Below are positions 15,843 through 23,827 of a stretch of 53,894 nt of DNA, piece by piece. The stretch spans positions 1 to 53,894 of the forward strand of contig CAZHIC010000017.1 in NCBI GenBank assembly GCA_964532405.1. Reading direction: 5' to 3'. The stretch is from PALSA-1006 sp964532405 (lineage in GTDB: Bacteria; Pseudomonadota; Gammaproteobacteria; Burkholderiales; Gallionellaceae). Below the pieces are notes generated by a model. That model did no database searches. It worked only from the letters and a program-made list of their open reading frames with translations, and was not told where the DNA came from. Numbering within the stretch: position 1 is the first letter of the stretch; each line of letters starts with the position of its first letter. A program made the position numbers and the translations under genes.

Positions 15843-16941
15843 ATGCCTGGTAGATGGCACCGAGGATGCACGGATGACTGGCTCCCGTGGCCTCGGGCAA
15901 GTTGGCACTCTTCCCTTGCAGAGTTTGTTGAGCCAGCCAGGCAAAGGCGATCGCCTCCAGCCAGTCTGCGCCTATCCCCAGCACGTCAGTGAGCTGGATG
16001 CTGCACTGGGGGAGAGCTGCATTCATGCCGCGCACTAACGCTTGGTTATGCGCACCGCCGCCGCACAAATAGATTTCTTGTGCGCCGTGGCAAAATCTTT
16101 GAATGGAATCCGCGATGCTATGCACAGTTAATGCCAACAACGTGGCTTGCACATTTTCAGGCACTTCATCTCCGCCTAAGTGTTGTTTGAGCCAGTGCAG
16201 GTTGAACAAATCTCGTCCGCTGCTTTTCGGTGGGACTGCATTGAAAAAAGGCTCATTCAGCAAATTTTCCAGCAACGCCGGAATCACTTTGCCGCTGGCG
16301 GCCCAAGCGCCATCTTTGTCGTAAGCGCTGCCCTGGTGTTTCTGAATCCATGCGTCCATGAGCAGATTGCCCGGCCCGCAGTCGAAGCCTATCGTGGGGC
16401 GATCAGGGGGTAAATCAGTCAGATTGCTGATGCCGCCGATATTGACGATGACACGGTGGATATTGGGATGGCGCAATACGCGGTCATGGAAGGCGGGAAC
16501 CAGCGGGGCGCCTTGCCCTTTTGCCGCGATGTCCCGGCTGCGAAAATCACTTATGACACTGATGCCGGTTAACTCTGCCAGCAATGCCGCATTGCCCAGC
16601 TGTATGGTGTAACCCAACTCGGGGCGATGGCGGATAGTCTGCCCGTGGCAGCCGATTGCGCGGATTTTATGTGCGGGGATGTCGACTGTTTGTAGTAGCG
16701 CCGAAGTCGCATCGGCATAATCGCGGGCCAGCTGGTTGGCAATTATCTGCGCTTGGTGCAGTTCGTTGGGCGCGGGGTGATGCAGCACTAACAGCGCATC
16801 TTTAAGGTCTTGAGGGTAGGCTTGGTAATGCGTGGCGATGAGTTTGATGCTGTCGCCGGAGAGATCGGCCAGTGCCACGTCGATCCCGTCCAGACTGGTG
16901 CCGGACATGATGCCGATATAAAACTCCGGGGATTTTTTCAC
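15841..16941 (-). CDS. anmK: Anhydro-N-acetylmuramic acid kinase
   Basis: AnmK phosphorylates and opens 1,6-anhydro-MurNAc during peptidoglycan recycling, giving MurNAc-6-phosphate. The 366-residue protein starts with YIGIMSGTSLDGIDVALAD, has GCHGQTIRHRPE, VSDFRSRDIAAKGQGAPLVP, NIGGISNLTDLP and GFDCGPGNLLMDAWI, all conserved in the family, and YLCGGGAHNQALV near the end. It lies 10 bases after the M23 endopeptidase gene on the same strand, so cell-wall cleavage and recycling genes are paired. Confidence 0.96.
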   Translation of the reverse strand: MKKSPEFYIGIMSGTSLDGIDVALADLSGDSIKLIATHYQAYPQDLKDALLVLHHPAPNELHQAQIIANQLARDYADATSALLQTVDIPAHKIRAIGCHGQTIRHRPELGYTIQLGNAALLAELTGISVISDFRSRDIAAKGQGAPLVPAFHDRVLRHPNIHRVIVNIGGISNLTDLPPDRPTIGFDCGPGNLLMDAWIQKHQGSAYDKDGAWAASGKVIPALLENLLNEPFFNAVPPKSSGRDLFNLHWLKQHLGGDEVPENVQATLLALTVHSIADSIQRFCHGAQEIYLCGGGAHNQALVRGMNAALPQCSIQLTDVLGIGADWLEAIAFAWLAQQTLQGKSANLPEATGASHPCILGAIYQA

Positions 16942-16951
16942 CTGCCGAAAA

Positions 16952-18250
16952 TCAATCCAGCTTCGCCAAACGTGTATTGCGCAACATGGCTAGGCGTTCG
17001 TTCAATTCGCGAGTGTTTTCCAGAAAGGCTGTTTTTTGTGCTGCGCTGATGGGGGCGGCATCGGGTAGTGCCACGCGCAGCGGGTCGCGTTGCGTACCGT
17101 CAATTTTGAATTCGTAATGCAAGTGCGGGCCGGTGGCTAGGCCAGTCATGCCGACATAGCCGATGACCTCACCTTGGCTAACGCGTTGGCCGCGATGGAT
17201 GCCGGGGTAAAAACGCGACAGATGCCCGTATACCGTGGTGTAGCGGCCTTGATGGTTGACCATGATGACGTTGCCGTAACCGCCTTGTTTGCCGACCAAT
17301 GCAACGATACCGTCGGATGTGACTTTTACCTTGGTTCCGATAGGCGCGGCATAGTCCACGCCTTTGTGCGCGCGCCATTTGTTCAGCACGGGATGGAAGC
17401 GTGACGAGCTGAAGCCCGAGCTGATACGCGAGAATTCAAGCGGGGAGCGCAAGAAGGTTTTGTGCATACTTTTGCCATCCGGGGTGTAGTAATCCCCGGT
17501 CGTGCTGCTGGTTTGATAATACACAGTGCGGTAAGCGTGGCCCTGGTTGATGAACTCTGCCGCCAAGATGCGCCCGGAACGCACCGCTTCGCCGTTGCTG
17601 TAAATCATTTCATACACGACGGTAAATTTGTCACCTTTGCGCAAATCGCGATGAAAGTCGATGTCGCCGCCGAAGATTTCCGCCATTTGGTTGGCAACCG
17701 GATCGGTCAAGCCTGCCGCGTCTGTCGCGGCAAATAAAGTGGACTTAATCTCACCCGTGCGCATGAACACGCGTTGTTCCAGCTGGACGGGCATTAAACT
17801 GGTTTTATAAGCAGAGCCGATCTTCTCGATAACGACCTGTGCGCCGCCGTTGTTGAGGTAGCGCAAAGCCAGCAAACTGCCGTCGGCAGCGATTTCGGAT
17901 TGCACCTCTTTGCCTACCGCGAGTTGACGCAATGACTCGGCACCTTTGTTTTTAAGCAGATAGTCAGTGGCTTCCGGGTCTTCCACATTCAAGCGGCGCA
18001 ACAGTTCGGCAACTGTATCGCCGCGCTGCACCCGCTCGTTGCGCCAAAAAACAGTGCTGGTGCCGACGGTTTGCGCGGCGACGGGCAAAGCAATCGCTTC
18101 AATAATAGTCTTTTGTTCGGAGGTGTTAAATGTGTTCTGCGGCATGATGCCAAAGGCCGTGACGACCCCAAGCAATGGCACGGTGGACAAGGTGATGAAC
18201 CAACGCAGCTTCATTTTGTGTGCTTGCGACAAGGTGTTTTGCGGTAACAT
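16952..18250 (-). CDS. M23 family zinc endopeptidase (MepM-like)
   Basis: This 432-residue envelope protein has one N-terminal membrane segment or uncleaved signal (FITLSTVPLLGVVTAFG). An OapA/LysM-like region follows (VQRGDTVAELLRRLNVEDPEA, about 75-130), then a C-terminal M23 lysostaphin-type peptidase domain (about 270-390). Zinc ligands are in HKGVDYAAP (HxxxD) and GPHLHYEF (HxH). It should cleave peptide cross-links in peptidoglycan. The ATG at 18250 is chosen because GGGAGG stands five bases upstream; the alternative at 18214 lacks this. It is probably co-transcribed with anmK. Confidence 0.92.
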   Translation of the reverse strand: MLPQNTLSQAHKMKLRWFITLSTVPLLGVVTAFGIMPQNTFNTSEQKTIIEAIALPVAAQTVGTSTVFWRNERVQRGDTVAELLRRLNVEDPEATDYLLKNKGAESLRQLAVGKEVQSEIAADGSLLALRYLNNGGAQVVIEKIGSAYKTSLMPVQLEQRVFMRTGEIKSTLFAATDAAGLTDPVANQMAEIFGGDIDFHRDLRKGDKFTVVYEMIYSNGEAVRSGRILAAEFINQGHAYRTVYYQTSSTTGDYYTPDGKSMHKTFLRSPLEFSRISSGFSSSRFHPVLNKWRAHKGVDYAAPIGTKVKVTSDGIVALVGKQGGYGNVIMVNHQGRYTTVYGHLSRFYPGIHRGQRVSQGEVIGYVGMTGLATGPHLHYEFKIDGTQRDPLRVALPDAAPISAAQKTAFLENTRELNERLAMLRNTRLAKLD

Positions 18251-18467
18251 TCGCGCCTCCCAAGGCTGCTGTTATTCGGTTTAACGAACATGAGTCCGTC
18301 GAATTGGGCGTCACTTTAACAGAAAGTGACTTCGCCTCAAAATCCGCTTGGATATTGGCGAATGAACGGAATGAATGGCGGATCGATGGCGATGAGCGGT
18401 AGGGATTGGCAGATGAGCGGCAGGCAGGGCGACTTAACTCGAACAAATTAGCCGAACTGGAACCGTT

Positions 18468-18612
18468 CCTTCCCCTTCTCAGGGGGAAGGCTAGGATGGG
18501 GGTGAATTCATGCGCAACTTCTACCCCCTGTAAAACTACTAGCCATTCGACTAAGGCAGCAAGCTGCCAAGTCGCTGGTTATCCCTAGCCCTCCCCCTGC
18601 ATGGGGGAGGGG
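18468..18612. repeat. REP-like double palindrome upstream of tyrS
   Basis: Two hairpin units face each other: CCTTCCCC...GGGGGAAGG followed by CTAGGATGGGGGT (18468-18503), and CCCTAGCCCTCCCCC...GGGGGAGGGG (18583-18612). Sequences of the same build occur at 27896, 28622 and 45972 in this window, so it belongs to a dispersed family. It fills part of the gap 18251-18647; the remainder shows no gene, and no clear tyrS promoter was found. Confidence 0.85.
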
Positions 18613-18647
18613 ATATAGCTGAAATACACAATTTAAATTTAGAAATT

Positions 18648-19844
18648 ATGACCCAGCAAACAACCCTAGAAATCATCAAACGCGGCGCGGAAGAGCTGCT
18701 GCTTGAAACCGAATTGAAGCAGAAGCTTGCGCAAAATCGCCCGCTGCGTATCAAAGCCGGCTTTGACCCCACCGCGCCCGACCTGCATCTCGGCCACACC
18801 GTCCTGCTCAATAAGATGCGCCAGTTGCAGGACTTGGGGCACCACGCCCTGTTCCTGATCGGCGATTTCACCGGCATGATCGGCGACCCCACGGGTAAAA
18901 ACGCCACGCGTCCGCCGCTCACGCGCGAGCAGGTGCTTGCCAATGCGCAGAGTTACCGCGATCAGGTATTCAAAGTGCTCGACCCGGACAAGACCGAGGT
19001 CGTGTTCAACTCCACTTGGATGGACAAATTCAGCGCAGTCGATCTGATCCGCCTTGCCGCTACCCATACTGTGGCGCAGATGCTGGAACGCGACGACTTC
19101 TCCAAGCGCTACAAGAGCAACCAGCCCATCGCTATCCACGAATTCATCTACCCGCTGGTGCAGGGCTACGACTCCGTCGCGCTCAAGGCCGACATCGAGT
19201 TGGGCGGCACCGACCAGAAATTCAACCTGCTCATGGGGCGCGAGCTGCAAAAACATTTCGGCCAACCCGCCCAGTGCGTACTCACCATGCCGCTGCTGGA
19301 AGGGCTGGACGGCATCAATAAAATGTCCAAATCGCTGGGCAACTACATTGGCATCACCGACGCGCCGCAAGATATGTTTGGCAAACTCATGTCCATCTCC
19401 GATACGTTGATGTGGCGCTACCTTGAGTTGCTCTCCTTCGAAAGCCTGAATACCATCGCCCAGTGGCACGAAGAAGTGACACAAGGGCGCAACCCGCGTG
19501 ACATCAAAGTGTTGTTGGCTCAGGAGATCGTCGCCCGTTTCCACTCCAGACAAGCCGCTGTGGATGCGCTGGCGGAGTTTGAGGCGCGCTTCCAGAAAGG
19601 CGTGTTGCCGGAAGATATGCCGGAAATCACGGTTGCCAGTAAAGACGGTATCATCGGTATTGCCCAATTGCTCAAACAGGCCAATCTTGTGGCTAGCACT
19701 TCAGAGGCTCTGCGCATGATCGAGCAAGGCGGGGTTAAGTTGGACGGCGAAAAAATCAGCGATAAAGCACTGCAACTCAAGACGGGCGTGGTGGTTGTGG
19801 CGCAGGTCGGCAAGCGCAAGTTCGGGCGTGTGACGGTGGCCTAA
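18648..19844 (+). CDS. tyrS: Tyrosine-tRNA ligase
   Basis: This 398-residue class I synthetase charges tRNA-Tyr. The HIGH-type motif is HLGH (47-50) within GFDPTAPDLHLGH. The second ATP-binding motif is KMSKS in GINKMSKSLGNYIG. The C-terminal S4-type RNA-binding domain (about 335-398) includes EALRMIEQGGVKLDGEKIS. The motif layout resembles the TyrZ-like branch of bacterial TyrRS. It is monocistronic, convergent with the AAA ATPase gene 35 bases downstream. Confidence 0.97.
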   Translation: MTQQTTLEIIKRGAEELLLETELKQKLAQNRPLRIKAGFDPTAPDLHLGHTVLLNKMRQLQDLGHHALFLIGDFTGMIGDPTGKNATRPPLTREQVLANAQSYRDQVFKVLDPDKTEVVFNSTWMDKFSAVDLIRLAATHTVAQMLERDDFSKRYKSNQPIAIHEFIYPLVQGYDSVALKADIELGGTDQKFNLLMGRELQKHFGQPAQCVLTMPLLEGLDGINKMSKSLGNYIGITDAPQDMFGKLMSISDTLMWRYLELLSFESLNTIAQWHEEVTQGRNPRDIKVLLAQEIVARFHSRQAAVDALAEFEARFQKGVLPEDMPEITVASKDGIIGIAQLLKQANLVASTSEALRMIEQGGVKLDGEKISDKALQLKTGVVVVAQVGKRKFGRVTVA

Positions 19845-19878
19845 CTTAAGGGGTTGTTGGATCGTTGGCGAAGAGAAA

Positions 19879-21153
19879 TCACATTATCCTGCTTGAACAG
19901 AAGGTCGAAACAGGCATTGCCCAAAGTGGACTTCCGCTTGCTGAACCCAAGGGCAAAGTTTCTGTACCATCGTAAAGAACAATTCCAGCTTTGAATGATT
20001 GCGGTGCGATGCTGGCTAATTTCTTTAAGCCAGTCAAGTCGCTGACGGAGACGCTCGCCGCAGACTTAACCTCAATGCCGATGATGTCACCCGCTGCGTT
20101 TTCAATAACGAAATCTACTTCGTTCTGGTCCTTATCGCGGTAGTAAAAAATCTCATACTCACCCTCAGCCCAAGTGATTTGTTTGCGCAACTCGGCAAAT
20201 ACAAAACTTTCAAGCAGCTGACCAAATAGTTTCCGTTGCGCCAATGTGTTTGAGAAATCAAGCAATACGCTGAGTAGCCCCGAGTCTAGGAACTGCAATT
20301 TAGGCGTTTTTATCAGACGGGAGAGACGATTGCCCGACCATGCTGTGATGCGCTGCATCAGATACATTTGCTCAAACACAGCAATATATTTACTGGCGGT
20401 TTTGTGGTCGATACCTACCTGTCCTCCCAATTGGCTGTAATTGCATAACTGTCCCGCAGTTTGCGACAGCGCTTTAAGAAGGCGCGGTACTTGATCCAAC
20501 TTATCAATACTAGCGATGTCTTTTATGTCGCGTTGAATAAGTGAATCTATGTATTGGCGTGCCCACGTTTTACGGCGGCGGCTGTCAGTCCGGGTTAGCG
20601 CTTCTGGGTAGCCACCACGCGTGACCTGCTCTACAAGAGCCTCGCCTACGCTGGGTGCAACAGCATTCAGTACATTGCCCGCAAACAAAGTATCAAGCCA
20701 AGACATTGATGTGCCGGGTGCGTTTGCAATTTCAGCTTGCGCCAAAGGCAATAATACTAACGTTTCCATCCTGCCTGCGAGAGAGTCGGCAACATTCGGC
20801 AATGTCATCAGATTGGCAGATCCAGTTAGTAAAAACCTGCCGGGTCGGCGGTCTTCATCCACCGTTTTTTTGATGGCCAATAACAAGCCTGGGGCGCGCT
20901 GAATCTCGTCTATCACCGCCGTATCAATGCTGCGAATCAACCCCACAGGGTCTTCATTGGCGGCAACCCGAGTAAGCTCATCATCCAGCGTCAGGTATCG
21001 GCGTGTAGGGTCAGCCAGTTGGCGTACCAAGGTTGTTTTTCCGGCTTGCCGAGGACCGCTGAGTAAAACAACAGGCGTGTCTGCAAGAGCCGCAACAACA
21101 CTAGGTAGAATGCCTCTGGGAAAAATAGATGGAGTGATGTCAGTATCAGGCAT
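19879..21153 (-). CDS. AAA ATPase with DUF4143 domain (COG1373)
   Basis: This 424-residue protein has Walker A SGPRQAGKTTLVRQ (about 31-45), Walker B TAVIDEIQRAP, the sensor-like FLLTGSANLM, and a C-terminal DUF4143 nuclease-like region (about 210-380) with GIDHKTASKYIAVFEQMYL and EVDFVIENAAGDIIGIEVK. COG1373 proteins are common in accessory DNA and often described as antitoxin-associated or defence-like, but their function is not established. The EVDFVIE...GIEVK segment resembles PD-(D/E)xK nuclease cores. It stands alone, with no clear ribosome-binding site, beside the mqsRA cassette. Confidence 0.85.
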   Translation of the reverse strand: MPDTDITPSIFPRGILPSVVAALADTPVVLLSGPRQAGKTTLVRQLADPTRRYLTLDDELTRVAANEDPVGLIRSIDTAVIDEIQRAPGLLLAIKKTVDEDRRPGRFLLTGSANLMTLPNVADSLAGRMETLVLLPLAQAEIANAPGTSMSWLDTLFAGNVLNAVAPSVGEALVEQVTRGGYPEALTRTDSRRRKTWARQYIDSLIQRDIKDIASIDKLDQVPRLLKALSQTAGQLCNYSQLGGQVGIDHKTASKYIAVFEQMYLMQRITAWSGNRLSRLIKTPKLQFLDSGLLSVLLDFSNTLAQRKLFGQLLESFVFAELRKQITWAEGEYEIFYYRDKDQNEVDFVIENAAGDIIGIEVKSAASVSVSDLTGLKKLASIAPQSFKAGIVLYDGTETLPLGSASGSPLWAMPVSTFCSSRIM

Positions 21154-21342
21154 GGAAAGTAGTCTCGTCTATCTGGGAAAGTAATATAGTCCATTTGGGA
21201 ATTTATTGCCAGAATATTGGGATTTAAGTTTTTTTGAGGCGTAATGGAAGATTGCGACCTCTTTTCTTAAGTGAAGGGGGAATCTATTCAAAAAGCGATA
21301 GCCTGTATGAGTGGTGAGCCAGCCTTTCAAAGGCGCAAAAGA

Positions 21343-21475
21343 TGACGAAAATTGTCACCGGGGTGACGTGAATTGCGCGCCACTCAAGCGAAATCAACAG
21401 CGACTCCGGTGCGGATGGTCTTGGAGCGAGCCCTGCCCGCGAATCTCCCGTCCATCATTCGCGGGCAAGGCCCTA
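21343..21475. repeat. Composite repeat, copy A (left flank of the mqsRA/IS200 segment)
   Basis: It begins with TGACGAAAATTGTCACCGGG and continues identically with copy B for about 35 bases. The shared CTCAAGCGAAATCAAC follows, then a REP-type palindrome with arms CCTGCCCGCGAAT and ATTCGCGGGCAAGG. Copy B lies at 23009-23151 in the same orientation. The rest of the gap 21154-21485 has no gene; just before the repeat, GTGAGCCAGC...GGCGCA resembles the sequence after the IS200 transposase. Confidence 0.75.
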
Positions 21476-21485
21476 TCGCGGTTGC

Positions 21486-21887
21486 TCAGGCCGCTCTGAC
21501 TTCATTCAAAAGATCAGGATGTCGATCAAGCACCTTGAGTAACTTGATCAGAGCTAGGGATGGCTTGGTCTTGCCGTTCTCATATCTTGAAAACGCATTA
21601 GCGCCACCCCCAAAAATTTCTGCTGCTTCGCGCTGATCCAGTGCAAGTTTTTTGCGAACATTTGCAATGAATCCCGGATCAACAATAGAAGCGTTCACCT
21701 GCTTGTTAAAAGCAAGCATCAAGTCCATGGTGCGTCGAGATTCTGCCGCATCCAAAATAGACTCATCGCACGCATAGCAAAATCTACCTGACACTTTCGT
21801 CAGAAGCGTCGTCTCCCCCTTGTACGTGTAAGTCACGTCGCGGGTATCTTGCACCAGATTAGCAGCACCACAAGTTGGGCATTTCAT
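21486..21887 (-). CDS. mqsA: MqsA antitoxin
   Basis: This 133-residue antitoxin has the N-terminal zinc-binding domain with CPTC (C3, C6) and CYAC (C37, C40), which binds the MqsR toxin. The C-terminal Xre-type helix-turn-helix (about 70-130; LDQREAAEIFGGGANAFSRYENG) binds DNA. MqsA normally represses its own operon. Its ATG (21887) lies two bases after the original mqsR stop (21890-21892), the normal layout. The gene is complete although its toxin partner is interrupted, so it may survive as a plain DNA-binding repressor. Confidence 0.95.
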   Translation of the reverse strand: MKCPTCGAANLVQDTRDVTYTYKGETTLLTKVSGRFCYACDESILDAAESRRTMDLMLAFNKQVNASIVDPGFIANVRKKLALDQREAAEIFGGGANAFSRYENGKTKPSLALIKLLKVLDRHPDLLNEVRAA

Positions 21888-21889
21888 AT

Positions 21890-22302
21890 TTATAACTCCT
21901 TGAATGAAACGATGAGCACATCATCAACGACAGTCAGCAGTAACGTGAAGCTCGCGTAGCGATTCGATTGCCTCCTCGCCCGCTTGCGGGAGAGGATTGT
22001 GGAGAGGGGAACGGGCAGCACAAATTCATTATCAGGGAGCAAACTGCCATGCCCGTTAGATAAACCTCCCCGGCGTTTGTTGTTGGGCGATACACATCTT
22101 GCCAGAGCTTATGATCGGCGTGGGTGGTCATGCTCTTATAGAAATCAGAAGTCGCCAGCGAGGTCACTACGGCGAGCATGCCGTCAAAATCAACCCCAAG
22201 CGCCGTAGCGCCTTCGCGAGCGGACTTCGTTGACCGCACTCGTCCATTTTCAATCATGCCTTTGACAATCGATAGTTTGTAGTGGGGCGCGCTCTTTTCC
22301 AT
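21890..22302 (-). pseudogene. mqsR: mqsR toxin gene interrupted by a 116-base REP-like insertion
   Basis: MqsR is a RelE-fold endoribonuclease that cuts mRNA mainly at GCU. From the ATG at 22302, residues 1-81 match MqsR closely (MEKSAPHYKLSIVKG, GVDFDGMLAVV, TSDFYKSMTT, LWQDVYRP, AGEVY), with K56, Q68 and Y81 present. After codon 81 the frame enters a palindromic repeat and ends at 21934 as a 123-codon chimera. The proper tail, TVVDDVLIVSFKEL with the K96 equivalent, lies in another frame at 21890-21943 and ends in TAA just before mqsA. Removing 21944-22059 gives 98 codons, the E. coli MqsR length. The toxin is therefore very probably inactive. Confidence 0.9.
21944..22059. repeat. REP-like insertion inside mqsR
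   Basis: The 116 bases separate codon 81 from codon 82 of mqsR. They contain CCTCGCCCGCTTGCGGGAGAGG followed by ATTGTGGAGAGGGGA (21974-22010), the same pattern as the repeats at 31317 and 32479. A second dyad (AACGGGCA at 22010-22017, TGCCCGTT at 22050-22057) closes one side. The length is not a multiple of three, hence the frameshift. Confidence 0.88.
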
Positions 22303-22349
22303 GTGTCGCACATTAGTCCAATCGACAATTTTTGGCAAGTAGGTTAAAT

Positions 22350-22970
22350 AAATAAGGTAATCCCCCGGCTTAGCCGGGGGACTCACAAGGTTTGACCGAG
22401 CGCTACGGTCAGCCTGATTCTTCTGACCCGATCAAGAGTTAGGAGAATCAAATGAAAGAGTACCAGAGTCTTTGTCATACGAAATGGGATTGCAAATATC
22501 ACATTGTCTTTATCCCAAAGAGGCGGAAGAAAATGATATTTGGAGCGATTCGCAAACATCTCGGCGAGATATTGAGGGAATTAGCGGAACAAAAGGAATG
22601 CCGGATAATGGAAGGGCATTTGATGTCAGATCACGTACATATCTGCATCAGCATTCCGCCGAAGCACTCAGTATCGTATGTGGTCGGATATATCAAAGGG
22701 AAGAGTGCGATATCGATAGCGAGACGATTTGCCGGGAAGACCAAGAATTTCATCGGAGAGAATTTTTGGGCGAGAGGTTACTTTGTAACCACGATTGGAC
22801 TCGACGAAGAGATGGTCAGGGCATATGTCAGAAATCAAGACCAAGAAGATGCCCATTACGACCAGCTGAAGTTAGGCATGTGAGCCAGCGCCTTCAGGCG
22901 CATCACGTTTTTGCCCCTTTGAGGGGCTAACATAAATAAACCCCCGGCTTTGCCGGGGGTAACTTAATTT
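22350..22970 (+). mobile_element. IS200/IS605-family insertion sequence (IS200 type)
   Basis: A single tnpA gene is framed by subterminal hairpins CCCCCGGCTTAGCCGGGGG (22362-22380) and CCCCCGGCTTTGCCGGGGG (22941-22959), the imperfect palindromes that HUH transposases recognise. No tnpB and no terminal inverted repeat are present, as expected. Exact ends cannot be fixed from one copy; coordinates are approximate. A further stem GCCCC...GGGGC (22911-22927) lies before the right hairpin. The left end falls about 50 bases ahead of the mqsR start, so it may have displaced the mqsRA promoter. Confidence 0.88.
22452..22883 (+). CDS. tnpA: IS200/IS605 family transposase TnpA
   Basis: This 143-residue Y1 HUH single-strand transposase excises and inserts the element as single-stranded DNA. 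The HUH pair is HVH (61-63) in LMSDHVHICISIPP, and the likely catalytic tyrosine is Y125 in VRAYVRNQ. The N-terminal CKYHIVFIPKRRKK is typical. TAGGAG sits eight bases before the ATG. The frame is complete and the recognition hairpins are intact on both sides, so the element could still be mobile. No TnpB is present. Confidence 0.96.
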   Translation: MKEYQSLCHTKWDCKYHIVFIPKRRKKMIFGAIRKHLGEILRELAEQKECRIMEGHLMSDHVHICISIPPKHSVSYVVGYIKGKSAISIARRFAGKTKNFIGENFWARGYFVTTIGLDEEMVRAYVRNQDQEDAHYDQLKLGM

Positions 22971-23008
22971 GACGGGGGGCAAGGAATGCCGCTTTCATTT
23001 GTTTGAGG

Positions 23009-23151
23009 TGACGAAAATTGTCACCGGGGTGACGTGAATTGCGCACGCTCAAGCGAAATCAACGCTGGCTCAGGCTTGGACGGTTTTTGTAGGAGCGGGC
23101 CTTGCCCGCGAATGGTTGTGAAAGATTCGCGGGCAAGGCCCTCTCCTACAA
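23009..23151. repeat. Composite repeat, copy B (upstream of the pilin gene)
   Basis: The first 35 bases are identical to copy A at 21343. Then come CTCAAGCGAAATCAAC and a longer REP palindrome: TTTTGTAGGAGCGGGCCTTGCCCGCGAA pairing with TTCGCGGGCAAGGCCCTCTCCTACAAA around 23085-23151. The GTAGGAGCGGGC(C/T)TGCCCGCGAA core is a repeat type known from Pseudomonas and relatives. It occupies the gap 22960-23281 together with the sigma-54 promoter of the pilin gene. Confidence 0.8.
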
Positions 23152-23212
23152 AGGCAAAGCCGGGGTTTTTGGTTGTTAAAGAGGCACTCAGTCTGAGCCA
23201 TTGCATCGAGGC

Positions 23213-23227
23213 TGGCACGCATCCTGC
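23213..23227 (+). promoter_or_regulatory. Sigma-54 promoter of the pilin gene
   Basis: TGGCACGCATCCTGC fits the -24/-12 consensus, with GG and GC separated by exactly ten bases. It lies about 55 bases ahead of the pilin start. In many proteobacteria pilA is driven by RpoN with the PilS/PilR two-component system, which makes the match credible. A good ribosome-binding site (AAAGGAG) precedes the ATG. Confidence 0.85.
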
Positions 23228-23281
23228 ATCTAACCGGGCGCACACCCCGTGTGTACCCTTCAACATTAAAGGAGCATCAAC

Positions 23282-23755
23282 ATGAAACAAATCCAAAAAG
23301 GTTTTACCCTGATCGAATTGATGATCGTGGTAGCGATTATCGGTATCTTGGCTGCGGTAGCGATTCCTGCGTATCAGGACTACATCACCAAGGCTAAGCT
23401 GTCTAAGGTTGTCGGAGCCGTTGATGCAGTGAAGACTGCCGTCGTTATGTACAATCAAGAACAAGGTGGGATGGGCACATTTGTCACCGCTGCCGCAGCT
23501 AATACGCCTAGTGCTAGCTGGACATCGCTTGGATTGACTGGGGCGGCAAGCGTTACTGCTGAAGTGACTGGTATTGCTGTTGCTACATCTGGCGCGATCA
23601 CTGCAACTTTGGGTGCGATTTCTACCGCAATTCCAGCAGGCTCCACCGTGGTCTTTACTCCGACCTTCGGTACAACTGCTGTAACTTGGGGGACTACATG
23701 CTCCCCAACAGGCGCAGCTCAACCGCTGATGGCAAAAGCTTTTGGTTGCCCGTAA
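23282..23755 (+). CDS. pilA: Type IV major pilin (PilA/PilE family)
   Basis: This 157-residue prepilin has the short leader MKQIQKG cut before F8, the conserved glutamate at mature position 5 (FTLIE), and the hydrophobic helix LMIVVAIIGILAAVAIPAYQ that anchors the fibre. The C-terminal domain is rich in Ala, Thr and Ser, ending in a disulfide-type pair (TTCSPTGAA ... AFGCP) that would close the D-region. The low-complexity Thr/Ser content and the glycosyltransferase-like gene downstream raise the possibility of O-glycosylation. It is transcribed from a sigma-54 promoter and followed by a strong terminator. Confidence 0.95.
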   Translation: MKQIQKGFTLIELMIVVAIIGILAAVAIPAYQDYITKAKLSKVVGAVDAVKTAVVMYNQEQGGMGTFVTAAAANTPSASWTSLGLTGAASVTAEVTGIAVATSGAITATLGAISTAIPAGSTVVFTPTFGTTAVTWGTTCSPTGAAQPLMAKAFGCP

Positions 23756-23775
23756 TTCTGATTGCCTTTGCTGCG

Positions 23776-23802
23776 AAACCCCTCCTCGGAGGGGTTTTTT
23801 TT
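23776..23802 (+). terminator. Intrinsic terminator after the pilin gene
   Basis: AACCCCTCC and GGAGGGGTT form a compact stem followed by a run of T, about 20 bases after the pilin stop. Readthrough into the next gene 26 bases on may be limited but not excluded. Confidence 0.9.
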
Positions 23803-23827
23803 GGGCTCTGAATCTTGGATGAGTATT

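Noticed and set aside
18666..19667. A 333-codon frame opposite tyrS
   Set aside because: Shadow of tyrS; no start site or motifs.
23762..23827. Longer N-terminus of the membrane/TPR protein
   Set aside because: The extension would translate the pilin terminator; the ATG at 23828 has a better site.
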